From assembly GCA_900551895.1 (NCBI GenBank), contig URXX01000005.1, forward strand, positions 62,001 to 126,000: a DNA stretch of 64,000 nucleotides, read 5' to 3'. The notes under the pieces were generated by a model. That model ran no database searches and had not been told where the DNA came from. It saw only the letters and a list, made by a program, of their open reading frames with translations. This DNA comes from an uncultured Lachnospiraceae bacterium. GTDB lineage: Bacteria > Bacillota > Clostridia > Lachnospirales > Lachnospiraceae. Each line of letters opens with the position of its first letter. Position 1 is the stretch's first letter. A program made the translations under genes and the position numbers. This document shows positions 1-8,191 of the stretch, piece after piece.

Positions 1-48
1 CATTCCTCTAAGCGCTACCATAGGCAGTTTTTTTATCTGTTCATTCAT
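1..48 (-). CDS. lon: Lon protease, N-terminal fragment cut by window edge
   Basis: Only the first 16 codons lie in the window. They read MNEQIKKLPMVALRGM, which resembles the start of clostridial Lon, the ATP-dependent serine protease that degrades damaged and regulatory proteins in the cytoplasm. A ribosome binding site (GAGGGAAAA) lies just upstream. The position directly after clpX fits the common tig-clpP-clpX-lon order in Clostridia. The gene continues beyond position 1. The call rests on a short peptide plus context. Confidence 0.75.
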   Translation of the reverse strand, partial: MNEQIKKLPMVALRGM

Positions 49-65
49 CTGTTTTCCCTCTATTC

Positions 66-104
66 AAAAAGACGGCTCTCTGGTTACCCATTAACGCCGT
101 CTTA
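66..104 (-). terminator. Intrinsic terminator after clpX
   Basis: On the minus strand, AAGACGGC and GCCGTCTT form an 8-bp stem around a 19-base loop, followed by a short T run. It lies between the clpX stop and the lon start, so lon probably also has its own promoter or depends on read-through. Confidence 0.7.
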
Positions 105-118
105 ATTTCTTTTCAAGT

Positions 119-1366
119 TTACGCACTGACTACTTCTTTATTTTCTGTCTCATAAATCGGTTTACCGATTCCCTGCACAACCTCTTTTGTAATTCTACAG
201 TATTTAATGCTGTCATCTGACGGAACGTGATACATAGTGTCCATCATAATCTTTTCCATAATAGCACGAAGTCCTCTTGCACCTGTCTTTCTTGCCAAAG
301 AAGTTTTTGCGATTTCCACAAGCGCATCTTTATCAAACACCAATTCAACGCCGTCTAATTCCAATAATTTTTGGTATTGCTTTACAATCGCACTCTTCGG
401 TTCTGTCAAAATACGAATTAATGCATCTTCATCTAACATTTCAAGGGATACCGTTACAGGAACACGTCCGACAAGTTCAGGGATAAGTCCGAATTTTACC
501 AAATCCTGCGGTAATACCTGTCCAAGCAGTCTGTCGATATCATACTCATGTTTTTCTGCGATTTCCGCATTAAATCCGATAGACTTCTTATCAATACGTG
601 TTTCGATAATCTTGTCAATTCCTTCAAACGCCCCACCGCAAATGAATAAAATATTTGTTGTATCAATTTGAATTAATTCCTGATGCGGATGTTTTCTTCC
701 ACCCTGCGGCGGAACAGAAGCGATTGTTCCCTCGATGATTTTTAAAAGCGCCTGCTGCACTCCTTCTCCCGACACGTCACGGGTAATAGACGGATTTTCT
801 GATTTTCTTGTAATTTTATCAATCTCATCAAGATAAATAATTCCATATTCCGCTCTGCGAATATCTCCGTCTGCCGCCTGAATAATTTTCAACAAAATGT
901 TTTCGACGTCTTCACCAACGTACCCCGCCTCGGTCAATGCCGTAGCATCTGCGATTGCAAACGGTACATTCAAAACTTTTGCCAACGTCTGAGCGAGAAG
1001 TGTTTTCCCACAGCCTGTAGGACCTAACATCAAAATATTACTTTTGTGTAATTCCACGCCTAAATCTTTCTCTGCCATAATTCTCTTATAATGATTGTAT
1101 ACGGCTACCGATAAAACTTTTTTCGCCTCATCCTGTCCGATTACATAATCGTCAAGAAACGCTTTCATCTCTTCCGGTTTTAGCAAATTGATTTCGCTAA
1201 ACTCGTTATCTTCTTCGTATTCCAGTTCTTCTTCTATAATCTCTGAACAAACGTCAATACATTCGTCACAAATAAAGACACCGTTTGGTCCTGCAATTAA
1301 CTTGCGTACCTGCGCCTGTGATTTGTTACAAAATGAACATCTGATTGCCTCGTCTACTTTCGCCAT
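119..1366 (-). CDS. clpX: ATP-dependent Clp protease ATP-binding subunit ClpX
   Basis: AAA+ unfoldase that recognises tagged proteins and threads them into the ClpP chamber in the cytoplasm. The 415-residue length is normal for the family. The N-terminal zinc-binding domain has Cys10, Cys13, Cys33 and Cys36. Walker A (GPTGCGKT) is at 115-122, the pore loop GYVG at about 148 and Walker B (IIYLDE) at about 176. It lies 61 bases downstream of clpP, so the two are probably co-transcribed, with a hairpin in the gap. The identification is secure. Confidence 0.97.
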   Translation of the reverse strand: MAKVDEAIRCSFCNKSQAQVRKLIAGPNGVFICDECIDVCSEIIEEELEYEEDNEFSEINLLKPEEMKAFLDDYVIGQDEAKKVLSVAVYNHYKRIMAEKDLGVELHKSNILMLGPTGCGKTLLAQTLAKVLNVPFAIADATALTEAGYVGEDVENILLKIIQAADGDIRRAEYGIIYLDEIDKITRKSENPSITRDVSGEGVQQALLKIIEGTIASVPPQGGRKHPHQELIQIDTTNILFICGGAFEGIDKIIETRIDKKSIGFNAEIAEKHEYDIDRLLGQVLPQDLVKFGLIPELVGRVPVTVSLEMLDEDALIRILTEPKSAIVKQYQKLLELDGVELVFDKDALVEIAKTSLARKTGARGLRAIMEKIMMDTMYHVPSDDSIKYCRITKEVVQGIGKPIYETENKEVVSA

Positions 1367-1391
1367 ACTTTCACCTCTTTTTTACACACGC

Positions 1392-1420
1392 AAAGGAGAT
1401 GTCCGACAGACACCCCCTTT
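1392..1420 (-). other. Intergenic hairpin between clpP and clpX
   Basis: In minus-strand RNA, AAAGGGGGTGTC pairs with GACATCTCCTTT around a 5-base loop, giving 12 bp with two G-U pairs. No T run follows it directly, so it is not a classical terminator. It may stabilise or process the clpP-clpX transcript. Confidence 0.5.
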
Positions 1421-1427
1421 GTTCTTA

Positions 1428-2009
1428 TTAACGGCTTACAACTACTTTGTCGATTAAGCCATATTCTTCTGCTTCCTGAGCAGACATAAAATTATCTCTT
1501 TCTGTATCCGCAGAAATCTGTTCAAAACTTTTGCCTGTTCTTTCGGCTAAAATTTCATTTAATTTCTTACGTGTTTTTAAAATATGTTCTGCAGCGATTT
1601 GAATTTCCGTTGCCTGCCCCTGTGCTCCACCTAATGGCTGGTGAATCATAATCTCAGCATTTGGAAGTGCGAAGCGTTTGCCTTTTGCTCCTCCTGCCAA
1701 CAAAAATGCACCCATGCTCGCAGCCATTCCGATACAGGTTGTAGATACATCACATTTAATGTACTGCATTGTATCATAGATTGCCAGCCCTGCACTTACA
1801 GAACCACCCGGACTGTTGATATATAACTGAATATCTTTTTCAGGGTCTTCCGCTTCAAGATGTAATAACTGTGCCACAATAATACTTGCCGACACATCTG
1901 TTACTTCCTCTCCAAGAAAGATAATTCTGTCTTTTAGAAGTCTTGAATAAATATCGTAGGAACGTTCACCGCGACTTGTCTGTTCAATAACATAAGGTAC
2001 TAAACTCAT
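1428..2009 (-). CDS. clpP: ATP-dependent Clp protease proteolytic subunit ClpP
   Basis: Serine protease subunit that forms the double heptameric chamber fed by ClpX. The 193-residue length is typical. The catalytic triad is visible as Ser98 (in GMAASMGA), His123 (in MIHQPLGG) and Asp172 (in ERDNF). The start ATG follows an AAGGAGG-type site. It lies between tig and clpX on the same strand with a 31-base gap to tig, a classical proteostasis operon. No CtsR-type repeat was recognised upstream. Confidence 0.97.
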   Translation of the reverse strand: MSLVPYVIEQTSRGERSYDIYSRLLKDRIIFLGEEVTDVSASIIVAQLLHLEAEDPEKDIQLYINSPGGSVSAGLAIYDTMQYIKCDVSTTCIGMAASMGAFLLAGGAKGKRFALPNAEIMIHQPLGGAQGQATEIQIAAEHILKTRKKLNEILAERTGKSFEQISADTERDNFMSAQEAEEYGLIDKVVVSR

Positions 2010-2040
2010 GATGCTGCCTCCTTATTTAAAATACCATTGA

Positions 2041-3327
2041 TTATTTTTCTACTGTGTTGTCCACAACTAATGTTACTGCTTCCTGCACTGCAAGATCCAT
2101 TTTCATCTGTGCTTTTTCATTTTCGCCCATAAATTCTTTTAATTTTTCTACTTCCATCTTGTATGCTTCAGCCATTTTTGCTAATTCTTCATCAATTCTT
2201 TCATCTGTGATTTCGATGTTTTCTGCTTTAACGATTGCTTCTAACACTAATCTTGTCTGAATACGTTTTACAGCCTGTGGTCTTAATTCTTCAAGCATTT
2301 TTTCTGCTGTCATTCCTGTAAACTGGAAGTACTGTTCCATGCTTAATCCCTGCTGCTGCATTCTCTGAGCAAAATCATCTGCCATTTGACGTACCTGTGT
2401 ATCAATCATCGCTTCAGGAATATCCATAGTTGCGTTTTCTACAACCTGTTCCATAGCCTGATCTTCTTTCTGTCTTTTTCCGTCAGCATTTTTCTGTTCT
2501 TTGATTTTTGCTTTGATGTCTGCTTTTAATTCATCTAATGTATCAAACTCTGAAATTTCTGATGCAAATTCATCGTCTAATTCAGGAAGTTCTTTTGCTT
2601 TGATTTCATGTACTGTACATTTGAATGTTGCTGCTTTTCCTGCTAATTCAGGTGCATGGTATTCCTGTGGGAATGTTACGTTTACTTCCACTTCTTTACC
2701 TGCTTCAGCACCGATTAACTGTTCTTCAAATCCAGGTATAAATGCTCCCGAACCGATTGTAAGCGGGTAGTTTTCTCCTTTTCCGCCTTCAAATGCAACA
2801 CCGTCAACAAATCCTTCAAAGTCTAATACAACTTCGTCTTTATCCTGTACAGGACGTCCTTCTACTTCGATTGTTCTGGCATTTTTTTCCTGTTCTTTTA
2901 CAAGTCTTTCTTCTACTTCTTTCTGAGTTACTCTGTTAGAGTATTTGTCAACTTTTAATCCTTTGTATTCACCTAAAGTTACTTCCGGTTTTAAAGCAAC
3001 TTCCGCTGTGAAAATAAATGGTTTTCCTTTTTCAATCTGTACTACTTCGATTTTTGGCTGTGAAACGATTTCTAATTCAGATTCATCATATGCTTTTGCA
3101 TATGCTCCCGGAATGATTGCATTTGCTGCATCATCATAGAAAATTTCTACTCCGTACATTTTCTCTACCATTTGACGAGGTACTTTACCTTTACGGAATC
3201 CCGGAATGCTGATTTTCCCTCTTTGTTTCATATATGCACCGTTAAGTGCTTTTTCAAATTCTTCTGCTGAAACTTCTACTGTAAGTTTTGCCATATTGTG
3301 CTCTAATTTTTCTACTTGTAAACTCAT
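2041..3327 (-). CDS. tig: Trigger factor, ribosome-associated chaperone and prolyl isomerase
   Basis: Binds near the ribosomal exit tunnel and shields nascent chains, with peptidyl-prolyl isomerase activity. The 428-residue protein has the three expected parts: an N-terminal ribosome-docking domain with the signature GFRKGKVP at about 43-50, an FKBP-type isomerase domain at about 160-245, and a long helical C-terminal chaperone domain rich in Glu, Lys and Met. The start follows AGGAGGAAAAGG. It is the first gene of the tig-clpP-clpX group. Confidence 0.97.
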   Translation of the reverse strand: MSLQVEKLEHNMAKLTVEVSAEEFEKALNGAYMKQRGKISIPGFRKGKVPRQMVEKMYGVEIFYDDAANAIIPGAYAKAYDESELEIVSQPKIEVVQIEKGKPFIFTAEVALKPEVTLGEYKGLKVDKYSNRVTQKEVEERLVKEQEKNARTIEVEGRPVQDKDEVVLDFEGFVDGVAFEGGKGENYPLTIGSGAFIPGFEEQLIGAEAGKEVEVNVTFPQEYHAPELAGKAATFKCTVHEIKAKELPELDDEFASEISEFDTLDELKADIKAKIKEQKNADGKRQKEDQAMEQVVENATMDIPEAMIDTQVRQMADDFAQRMQQQGLSMEQYFQFTGMTAEKMLEELRPQAVKRIQTRLVLEAIVKAENIEITDERIDEELAKMAEAYKMEVEKLKEFMGENEKAQMKMDLAVQEAVTLVVDNTVEK

Positions 3328-3389
3328 TTACCTTTTCCTCCTTATATGAAAAACGCCTTTTGGCTTTCTTCTTTCACACTCATTAGCGT

Positions 3390-3398
3390 AGTATACCA
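3390..3398 (-). promoter_or_regulatory. Possible extended -10 promoter of tig
   Basis: On the minus strand TGG-TATACT forms an extended -10 element upstream of tig. The -35 region is poor (TAGAAA at 17 bp spacing). It is a reasonable but weak candidate for the tig-clpP-clpX promoter. Confidence 0.4.
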
Positions 3399-3415
3399 TA
3401 ATCTCTTATAAATTT

Positions 3416-4081
3416 CTAGTCTTGAATTGCATCTAAACGCAGTATTTTCGCGATTAAATCGGATATTTCTTCCTCTTTTGGAGCAAATTCCTTGTTTTCT
3501 CCCTTTTTAATTGTCAGAGTAACCTCTTCTTTCTCTCCATAGGATACTTCCGTATATGCTGTTTCAAGCAATTCGTAAGACTGTGCCGTAATGTCCAAAA
3601 GCATCAGTTGAAGGATTTCCTCCTCCGTTCCTTTGTACTCTCCCCGCTCGGATTTCTGCTGAATTTCCACCATGCTTTCCTGTAACATTTTTTTCCAATT
3701 TACAAACACGTCTGCCGGTTGAATTTCTACAGTCACTTTATATTCATCATTGCTGATTTTTTCTTCCTTAACTACATTGTATTTCATTGAGCGGAAAATT
3801 TCTTTGCAAACCGTATAAAACTTTTCTTCCATTTCCCCGCCGGCATTCAGTCCTTCTGTCAGTCCCTCTGAAAATGTGCGAATATACTGCTCGTAATCTT
3901 CTTTTAACTTTTTCTCCTCAATGTCTTTGTCAAATTCGAGTAATTCCTCCGTATCCCCCTGAAATCTATGGTCTAACAATGCCTGCACATATCCTTTTGC
4001 GTCAAATTTTCCGCAAGCCGTCATGCCGAGCATAAGACTACAGCACAGGAGAAGAAGCACTCCCTTTTTTAATCGTTTCAT
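3416..4081 (-). CDS. Predicted lipoprotein of unknown function
   Basis: A 221-residue secreted lipoprotein. From the chosen start the N-terminus is positively charged (MKRLKK), followed by a hydrophobic run and a lipobox ending LGMTACG, where Cys would be lipidated. The rest is acidic, Glu-rich and soluble. It resembles a lipoprotein group common in Clostridia (DUF5105-like), but this is a weak recognition. The start was chosen at an internal Met, 18 bases inside the longest frame, because AAGGAG lies 5 bases before it. It follows the DJ-1-like gene by 10 bases, so the pair is probably one operon. Confidence 0.75.
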   Translation of the reverse strand: MKRLKKGVLLLLCCSLMLGMTACGKFDAKGYVQALLDHRFQGDTEELLEFDKDIEEKKLKEDYEQYIRTFSEGLTEGLNAGGEMEEKFYTVCKEIFRSMKYNVVKEEKISNDEYKVTVEIQPADVFVNWKKMLQESMVEIQQKSERGEYKGTEEEILQLMLLDITAQSYELLETAYTEVSYGEKEEVTLTIKKGENKEFAPKEEEISDLIAKILRLDAIQD

Positions 4082-4091
4082 TCTGTTCTCC

Positions 4092-4643
4092 TTATCCATA
4101 AATGATAGATTTTCTTATTTCTTCTGCTTTCTCGCTGTCTGCAAGCAACTCTACAAGCGCCAATGCAAACGGAATTGCCGTTCCCATTCCTCTGCTTGTC
4201 ACAACATGACCGTCAATGACAACCATATCTCTTATCACCTCTGCACCGAGCAGACCTTCCTCCATTGCAGGGTAGCAGGCAGCCTTTCTGCCCTCCAAAA
4301 ATCCCAATTTTCCAAAAATAGTCGGGGCAGCGCAGATTGCAGCCACATATTTCTTACTGCCATAAAACTTTCTCAACAGTGCTTCAAGCCCTTTATGCTC
4401 CTGCAGGTGAATTGTTCCCGGCATTCCTCCCGGAAGAACAAGCATCTCGGCATTCTCAAAGTTTGCCTCTTCAAACAACGTATCTGCCTGCACGTTTATC
4501 TCATGTGCTCCATGTATTTCTCTGCTGCCGGTCACGGATACTGTTTCTACCTTCATCTCGGCTCTTCTCAGTATATCCACTACAGTCAGTCCTTCGATTT
4601 CTTCAAATCCGTCTGCAAGAAATACACATACTTTTTTCTCCAT
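4092..4643 (-). CDS. DJ-1/PfpI family protein (YajL/ThiJ-like)
   Basis: Member of the class I glutamine amidotransferase-like superfamily, annotated variously as deglycase, protease or chaperone; the true substrate cannot be told from sequence. The 183-residue protein starts MEKKVCVFLADGFEEIEG. The conserved Glu lies in this segment and the nucleophilic elbow Cys is at 104 in AAICAAPT. The start was moved in from the longest frame because AGGAGGAAAGG directly precedes this ATG. A promoter with a 17-bp spacer lies upstream and the lipoprotein gene follows. Confidence 0.88.
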   Translation of the reverse strand: MEKKVCVFLADGFEEIEGLTVVDILRRAEMKVETVSVTGSREIHGAHEINVQADTLFEEANFENAEMLVLPGGMPGTIHLQEHKGLEALLRKFYGSKKYVAAICAAPTIFGKLGFLEGRKAACYPAMEEGLLGAEVIRDMVVIDGHVVTSRGMGTAIPFALALVELLADSEKAEEIRKSIIYG

Positions 4644-4674
4644 ATCCCTTTCCTCCTTATTACAGATTACCTGC

Positions 4675-4703
4675 ATTTTAGCAGACAACCGAAAAAAAAG
4701 CAA
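4675..4703 (-). promoter_or_regulatory. Promoter of the DJ-1-like gene
   Basis: On the minus strand TTGCTT, a 17-bp spacer and TAAAAT form a sigma-A type promoter, about 30 bases before the ATG at 4643. It is back-to-back with the promoter of the CYTH gene. Confidence 0.55.
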
Positions 4704-4706
4704 ATA

Positions 4707-4735
4707 TTTACATTTCCATTGCCCTATATTATGAT
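4707..4735 (+). promoter_or_regulatory. Promoter of the CYTH-domain gene
   Basis: TTTACA, a 17-bp spacer and TATGAT, upstream of the ATG at 4785. It is divergent from the DJ-1-like gene promoter. Confidence 0.55.
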
Positions 4736-4784
4736 ATTTATCAGAAGAAACATTTTTTCATACACGAAGAAAGGCAGAAAGCAT

Positions 4785-5237
4785 ATGGAAATTGAAAGAA
4801 AATATTTAGTTAAACAACTTCCCGAAAAACTTTCCACTTATCCACATCGGCTAATCGAGCAGGGGTATCTTTCCACAGAGCCTGTTATCCGCATACGAAA
4901 AGACGGGGACAAATATGAACTGACTTATAAATCAAAAGGACTGATGATTCGTGAAGAATATAATCTTCCTCTTACCCAATCTTCTTACGAACATTTAAAA
5001 CCAAAAACGGACGGCTATCTGATTACAAAAGAAAGATATAATATTCCTTATCATCATCTCACAATAGAACTGGACTGTTTTCTCGGACAATTTTCCCCGC
5101 TTATTTTGGCGGAGGTAGAATTTCCTGATGAAGAATCCGCCAACGCATTTGTTCCGCCGGATTGGTTTGGGGAAGATGTTACATTCTCCCCCGCATATCA
5201 AAACAGTTCCCTCAGTCAAAAAGGCCCGCTTCGCTAG
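4785..5237 (+). CDS. CYTH domain protein
   Basis: A 150-residue protein of the CYTH (CyaB / thiamine triphosphatase) fold, whose members act on triphosphates such as inorganic tripolyphosphate. The diagnostic N-terminal ExExK-type motif is present as EIERKYLV, followed by IRIRKDG, YELTYKSKG and the late acidic strand AEVEFPDEE. The open frame extends far upstream, but homology and the divergent promoter place the start here. The long upstream part is not coding. Its stop codon falls inside the terminator shared with lysC. Substrate unknown; family call is firm. Confidence 0.88.
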   Translation: MEIERKYLVKQLPEKLSTYPHRLIEQGYLSTEPVIRIRKDGDKYELTYKSKGLMIREEYNLPLTQSSYEHLKPKTDGYLITKERYNIPYHHLTIELDCFLGQFSPLILAEVEFPDEESANAFVPPDWFGEDVTFSPAYQNSSLSQKGPLR

Positions 5238-5253
5238 AAGCAGACCTTTTTTT
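5218..5253 (-). terminator. Terminator of the lysC operon, shared with the CYTH gene
   Basis: In minus-strand RNA, AAAGGTCTGCTTC pairs with GAAGCGGGCCTTT over 13 bp around a 4-base loop, including two G-U pairs, followed by a T run. Read in the plus direction the two G-U positions become A-C mismatches. The stem is therefore better suited to ending lysC than the CYTH transcript. Confidence 0.8.
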
Positions 5254-6465
5254 CTATTCTCCAAGATTAAATTCTTCATGAACGGCATTTAAGGCTCTGT
5301 CCACGTCTTTTTCATCAATCAGTACGGTAATACGAATTTCTGATGTGGAAATCATTTTAATATTTACTCTCGAATTGTAAAGCGCCTCGAACATTCTGGA
5401 TGCCACACCCGGATTGCTCATCATTCCTGCGCCTACAATAGAAATTTTTGCCACATTTTCATCATATCCCACTTCCTGAATAGTAAGAACCTCTTTCTTT
5501 TCCTCCAACAATTCAAGCGTTGCCTGCAAATCGTCCTGAGAAACGGTAAAGGAAATATCTTTTGTTCCGTTTCTTCCGACAGACTGTAAAATAATTTCTA
5601 CGTTAATATTATTTTTTGCAAGCGTATGGAACAGACTGAACGCAATACCCGGTTCGTCTTTCACACCGATTGCGGATACTCTCGCCGTATTTTTATCCCC
5701 TGCCACACCTGTGATTAGCATTTTTTCCATTTTTTTCACTGCCTCCTTCACTATCGTTCCTTCTTCGTTATTTAAACTTGAACGTACAATAAGCGTCACA
5801 CCATATTTTTTCGCCATTTCTACTGAACGATTATGAAGAACTTTTGCTCCTAAAGTGGCAAGTTCCAACATTTCATCATAGGTGACTACCTCTAGTTTTC
5901 TTGCGTTTTTAACAACTCTCGGGTCTGCCGTATACACACCGTCTACATCCGTAAATATCTCACAGACATCGGCATGCAACACTGCCGCCAAAGCGACTGC
6001 AGTCGTATCCGAACCTCCTCTCCCAAGCGTCGTATAATCGTCATATTTATTTATTCCCTGAAATCCGGTTACGATAACAATTTTTCTGTTTTCCAGTTCA
6101 TGCGTAATGCGTTCTGTATCAATTCGCTTAAACCGCGCATTTCCGTATTTTGAAGTAGACTGCATGGAAATCTGAAATGCATTTAAAGAAATCGCCGGAA
6201 CTCCCATTGACTGCATCGCCATAGCCATAAGAGATACGGACACCTGCTCTCCCGTTGTCAGAAGCATATCCAATTCTCTCTTTGTCGCTCTCGGATTAAT
6301 GTCAGTCGCTTTCGCAAGCAGTTCATCTGTCGTATCTCCCATAGCCGAAAGCACGACAACAACGTCATTTCCTTTTTGCCAATCTTCTATACATCGTTTC
6401 GCAACATTAAAAATTCTTTCTTTATTTGCTACGGAACTCCCTCCAAATTTCTTTACAATTAACAT
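5254..6465 (-). CDS. lysC: Aspartate kinase
   Basis: Phosphorylates aspartate, the first step towards lysine, threonine and methionine. The 403-residue length is typical of single-function enzymes. The N-terminal kinase signature KKFGGSSV is at about 5-12, with GFQGIN and TTLGRGGSDTTAVALA in the catalytic domain. The C-terminal third carries paired ACT domains (DEPGIAFSLFHTLAKNNIN and the NPGVASRMFEAL region), the usual site of allosteric inhibition. It is last in a run with prfB, an ACT protein and hom. No lysine riboswitch or T-box was recognised before it. Confidence 0.95.
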   Translation of the reverse strand: MLIVKKFGGSSVANKERIFNVAKRCIEDWQKGNDVVVVLSAMGDTTDELLAKATDINPRATKRELDMLLTTGEQVSVSLMAMAMQSMGVPAISLNAFQISMQSTSKYGNARFKRIDTERITHELENRKIVIVTGFQGINKYDDYTTLGRGGSDTTAVALAAVLHADVCEIFTDVDGVYTADPRVVKNARKLEVVTYDEMLELATLGAKVLHNRSVEMAKKYGVTLIVRSSLNNEEGTIVKEAVKKMEKMLITGVAGDKNTARVSAIGVKDEPGIAFSLFHTLAKNNINVEIILQSVGRNGTKDISFTVSQDDLQATLELLEEKKEVLTIQEVGYDENVAKISIVGAGMMSNPGVASRMFEALYNSRVNIKMISTSEIRITVLIDEKDVDRALNAVHEEFNLGE

Positions 6466-6507
6466 AAATTCCTCCTGCCCTCACGGTCAACTCTCATTAA
6501 AGCCATT

Positions 6508-7725
6508 TTATTCTTCCACACGCATCATATGCAGAATATTGGAAAACTGTGCCGCTTTTTCTTCGTAAACACTTTCTTTCATTTTCTCTGTCATAAATCC
6601 AAACTCACCGGAAATATCTTCCAAAACCACCTGTTCCGTTTTTCCGAACACAGCCTCTATTTTTTCGGCATATTCTTCCGGTACTCCTTTCATTCTGACA
6701 AAGAATTTTTTCTCTGTGTCCGCTTTGTCTGTCAGCGTAATCTTTTCTTCTGTCCAGACAGGCATAACAACTCTTCCCATATTTTTTACTGCGTCCACAA
6801 CATCACCCACAACTGCACTTGCTGTAGGAAGTTTTCCTGCACCGCTGCCGTAGAACATTGCATCTCCCAGCATATTTCCTTTTACAAATACTGCGTTAAA
6901 CACTCCGTCCACATGATAAAGCGGGTGGCTGTCATTCAACAGACACGGAGAAACCATAGCGCTGATTTTATCCCCTTCTCTTTTTGCAGAGGCAAGAAGT
7001 TTAATCGTCTTACCCAGTTTCTTTGCATATTTCATATCTGTAGCGGTAATCTTTGTAATTCCCTCTGTGTAAATTTCTTTGTAATCCACACATTTTCCCA
7101 AAATAACAGAAGATAAAATAGCAATCTTTCTGCAGGCATCATGTCCTTCTACATCCGCCTCCGGATTTCTCTCCGCATACCCTTTGTCCTGTGCTTCTTT
7201 TAATACTTCATCGTATTCCACGCCTTCGCTGAACATTTTTGTCATCATGTAGTTTGTTGTTCCGTTTAAAATTCCGATAATTTCTTCAATTTCATCTCCG
7301 GTCAACGCCTGATGAAGAGAGCGGATAATCGGAATACCACCGCCCACACTCGCTTCATATAAAAAATTCACTTGCTTGTTTTCTGCAAGCGCCAAAAGTT
7401 CCGCCCCGCACTGTGCTACCAATTCTTTATTGGAAGTCACCACACTTTTTCCCGCTTCCAAAGAACGTTTTACAAAGGTGTATGCAGGCTCAATTCCTCC
7501 AAGCACTTCCACAACTACTTTGATTTCTTCATCTTGAATAATCTGCTCAAAATCACTTACAATTTTATTTTCTATCGGTGTACCGGAAAAGTCTTTTCTA
7601 TCTAAAACGTACTTTACTTCTATTTCATTACCTGCACGTTTCGCAATAATTTCCCTGTTTTTTTCCAATACTTCCACAACTCCTGAGCCTACCGTACCGT
7701 AGCCCAATACTGCTGTTTTTATCAT
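6508..7725 (-). CDS. hom: Homoserine dehydrogenase
   Basis: Reduces aspartate semialdehyde to homoserine, the branch to threonine and methionine. The protein is 405 residues with an N-terminal Rossmann motif GYGTVGSGVVE, the family signature around GTTNYMMTKM, and the catalytic region DKGYAERNPEADVEGHDACRK. The C-terminal ACT domain is short, as in many clostridial forms. The start is the ATG placed 8 bases after GGGAG; an in-frame GTG 9 bases earlier overlaps that site and is less likely. It starts 5 bases after the stop of the ACT-domain gene. Confidence 0.95.
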   Translation of the reverse strand: MIKTAVLGYGTVGSGVVEVLEKNREIIAKRAGNEIEVKYVLDRKDFSGTPIENKIVSDFEQIIQDEEIKVVVEVLGGIEPAYTFVKRSLEAGKSVVTSNKELVAQCGAELLALAENKQVNFLYEASVGGGIPIIRSLHQALTGDEIEEIIGILNGTTNYMMTKMFSEGVEYDEVLKEAQDKGYAERNPEADVEGHDACRKIAILSSVILGKCVDYKEIYTEGITKITATDMKYAKKLGKTIKLLASAKREGDKISAMVSPCLLNDSHPLYHVDGVFNAVFVKGNMLGDAMFYGSGAGKLPTASAVVGDVVDAVKNMGRVVMPVWTEEKITLTDKADTEKKFFVRMKGVPEEYAEKIEAVFGKTEQVVLEDISGEFGFMTEKMKESVYEEKAAQFSNILHMMRVEE

Positions 7726-7730
7726 CTGTA

Positions 7731-8168
7731 TCACTCCCTGCCCACAATCTTTAAATAATGTACGCCTTCATTATTCTCTATTTCATTTATCATATCAGAA
7801 ATATTTCCCGTTGTAGAAAGAATTTCCACACTGATTGTCAGTGTGGCTACTCTGTTCAACGGAATGCTCTGATGAATGGTGAGAATATTAGCTTTGTACT
7901 CCGCAATCTCCTGTAAAATCTCGGCAAGAAGTCCCGGTATATCGTCCATTTGAATTGCTAAAGTAATCGTCTGTCCCTTTTCATTTTCATGGAAGGGAAA
8001 AATATCATCTTTATATTTATAAAAAGAACTTCGGCTCAGCCCTATCTTTTCTGTCGCTTCCTGAATTGTCATAAAACGCTCCGCCGCCAGCAATCTTTTT
8101 ACCTCTACCACTTTAAGAAGTACCTCAGGAACTGCTTTTTTCTTAATGACATAGTAATTTGAGTCCAT
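7731..8168 (-). CDS. ACT domain protein, PheB/UPF0735 family
   Basis: A 145-residue protein with an N-terminal helix-turn-helix-like segment (MTIQEATEKIGLSRSSFYKYKDDIFPF, about 33-58) and a C-terminal ACT domain (DDIPGLLAEILQEIAEYKANILTIHQ). This matches the PheB / UPF0735 family, often annotated as chorismate mutase although no mutase active site is evident. Its position just before hom and lysC suggests an amino-acid-sensing role, which is inference. The coupling to hom is tight. Confidence 0.85.
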   Translation of the reverse strand: MDSNYYVIKKKAVPEVLLKVVEVKRLLAAERFMTIQEATEKIGLSRSSFYKYKDDIFPFHENEKGQTITLAIQMDDIPGLLAEILQEIAEYKANILTIHQSIPLNRVATLTISVEILSTTGNISDMINEIENNEGVHYLKIVGRE

Positions 8169-8191
8169 GCCGCACCTTCCTTTCGCCTTCG

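Noticed and set aside
4023..4784. Long in-frame extension upstream of the CYTH gene
   Set aside because: It runs antisense through the DJ-1-like gene and its promoter, has no family match, and the CYTH signature begins at 4785 after a good promoter.
6466..6507. Lysine riboswitch before lysC
   Set aside because: The gap to hom is only 42 bases, too short for the L-box structure.
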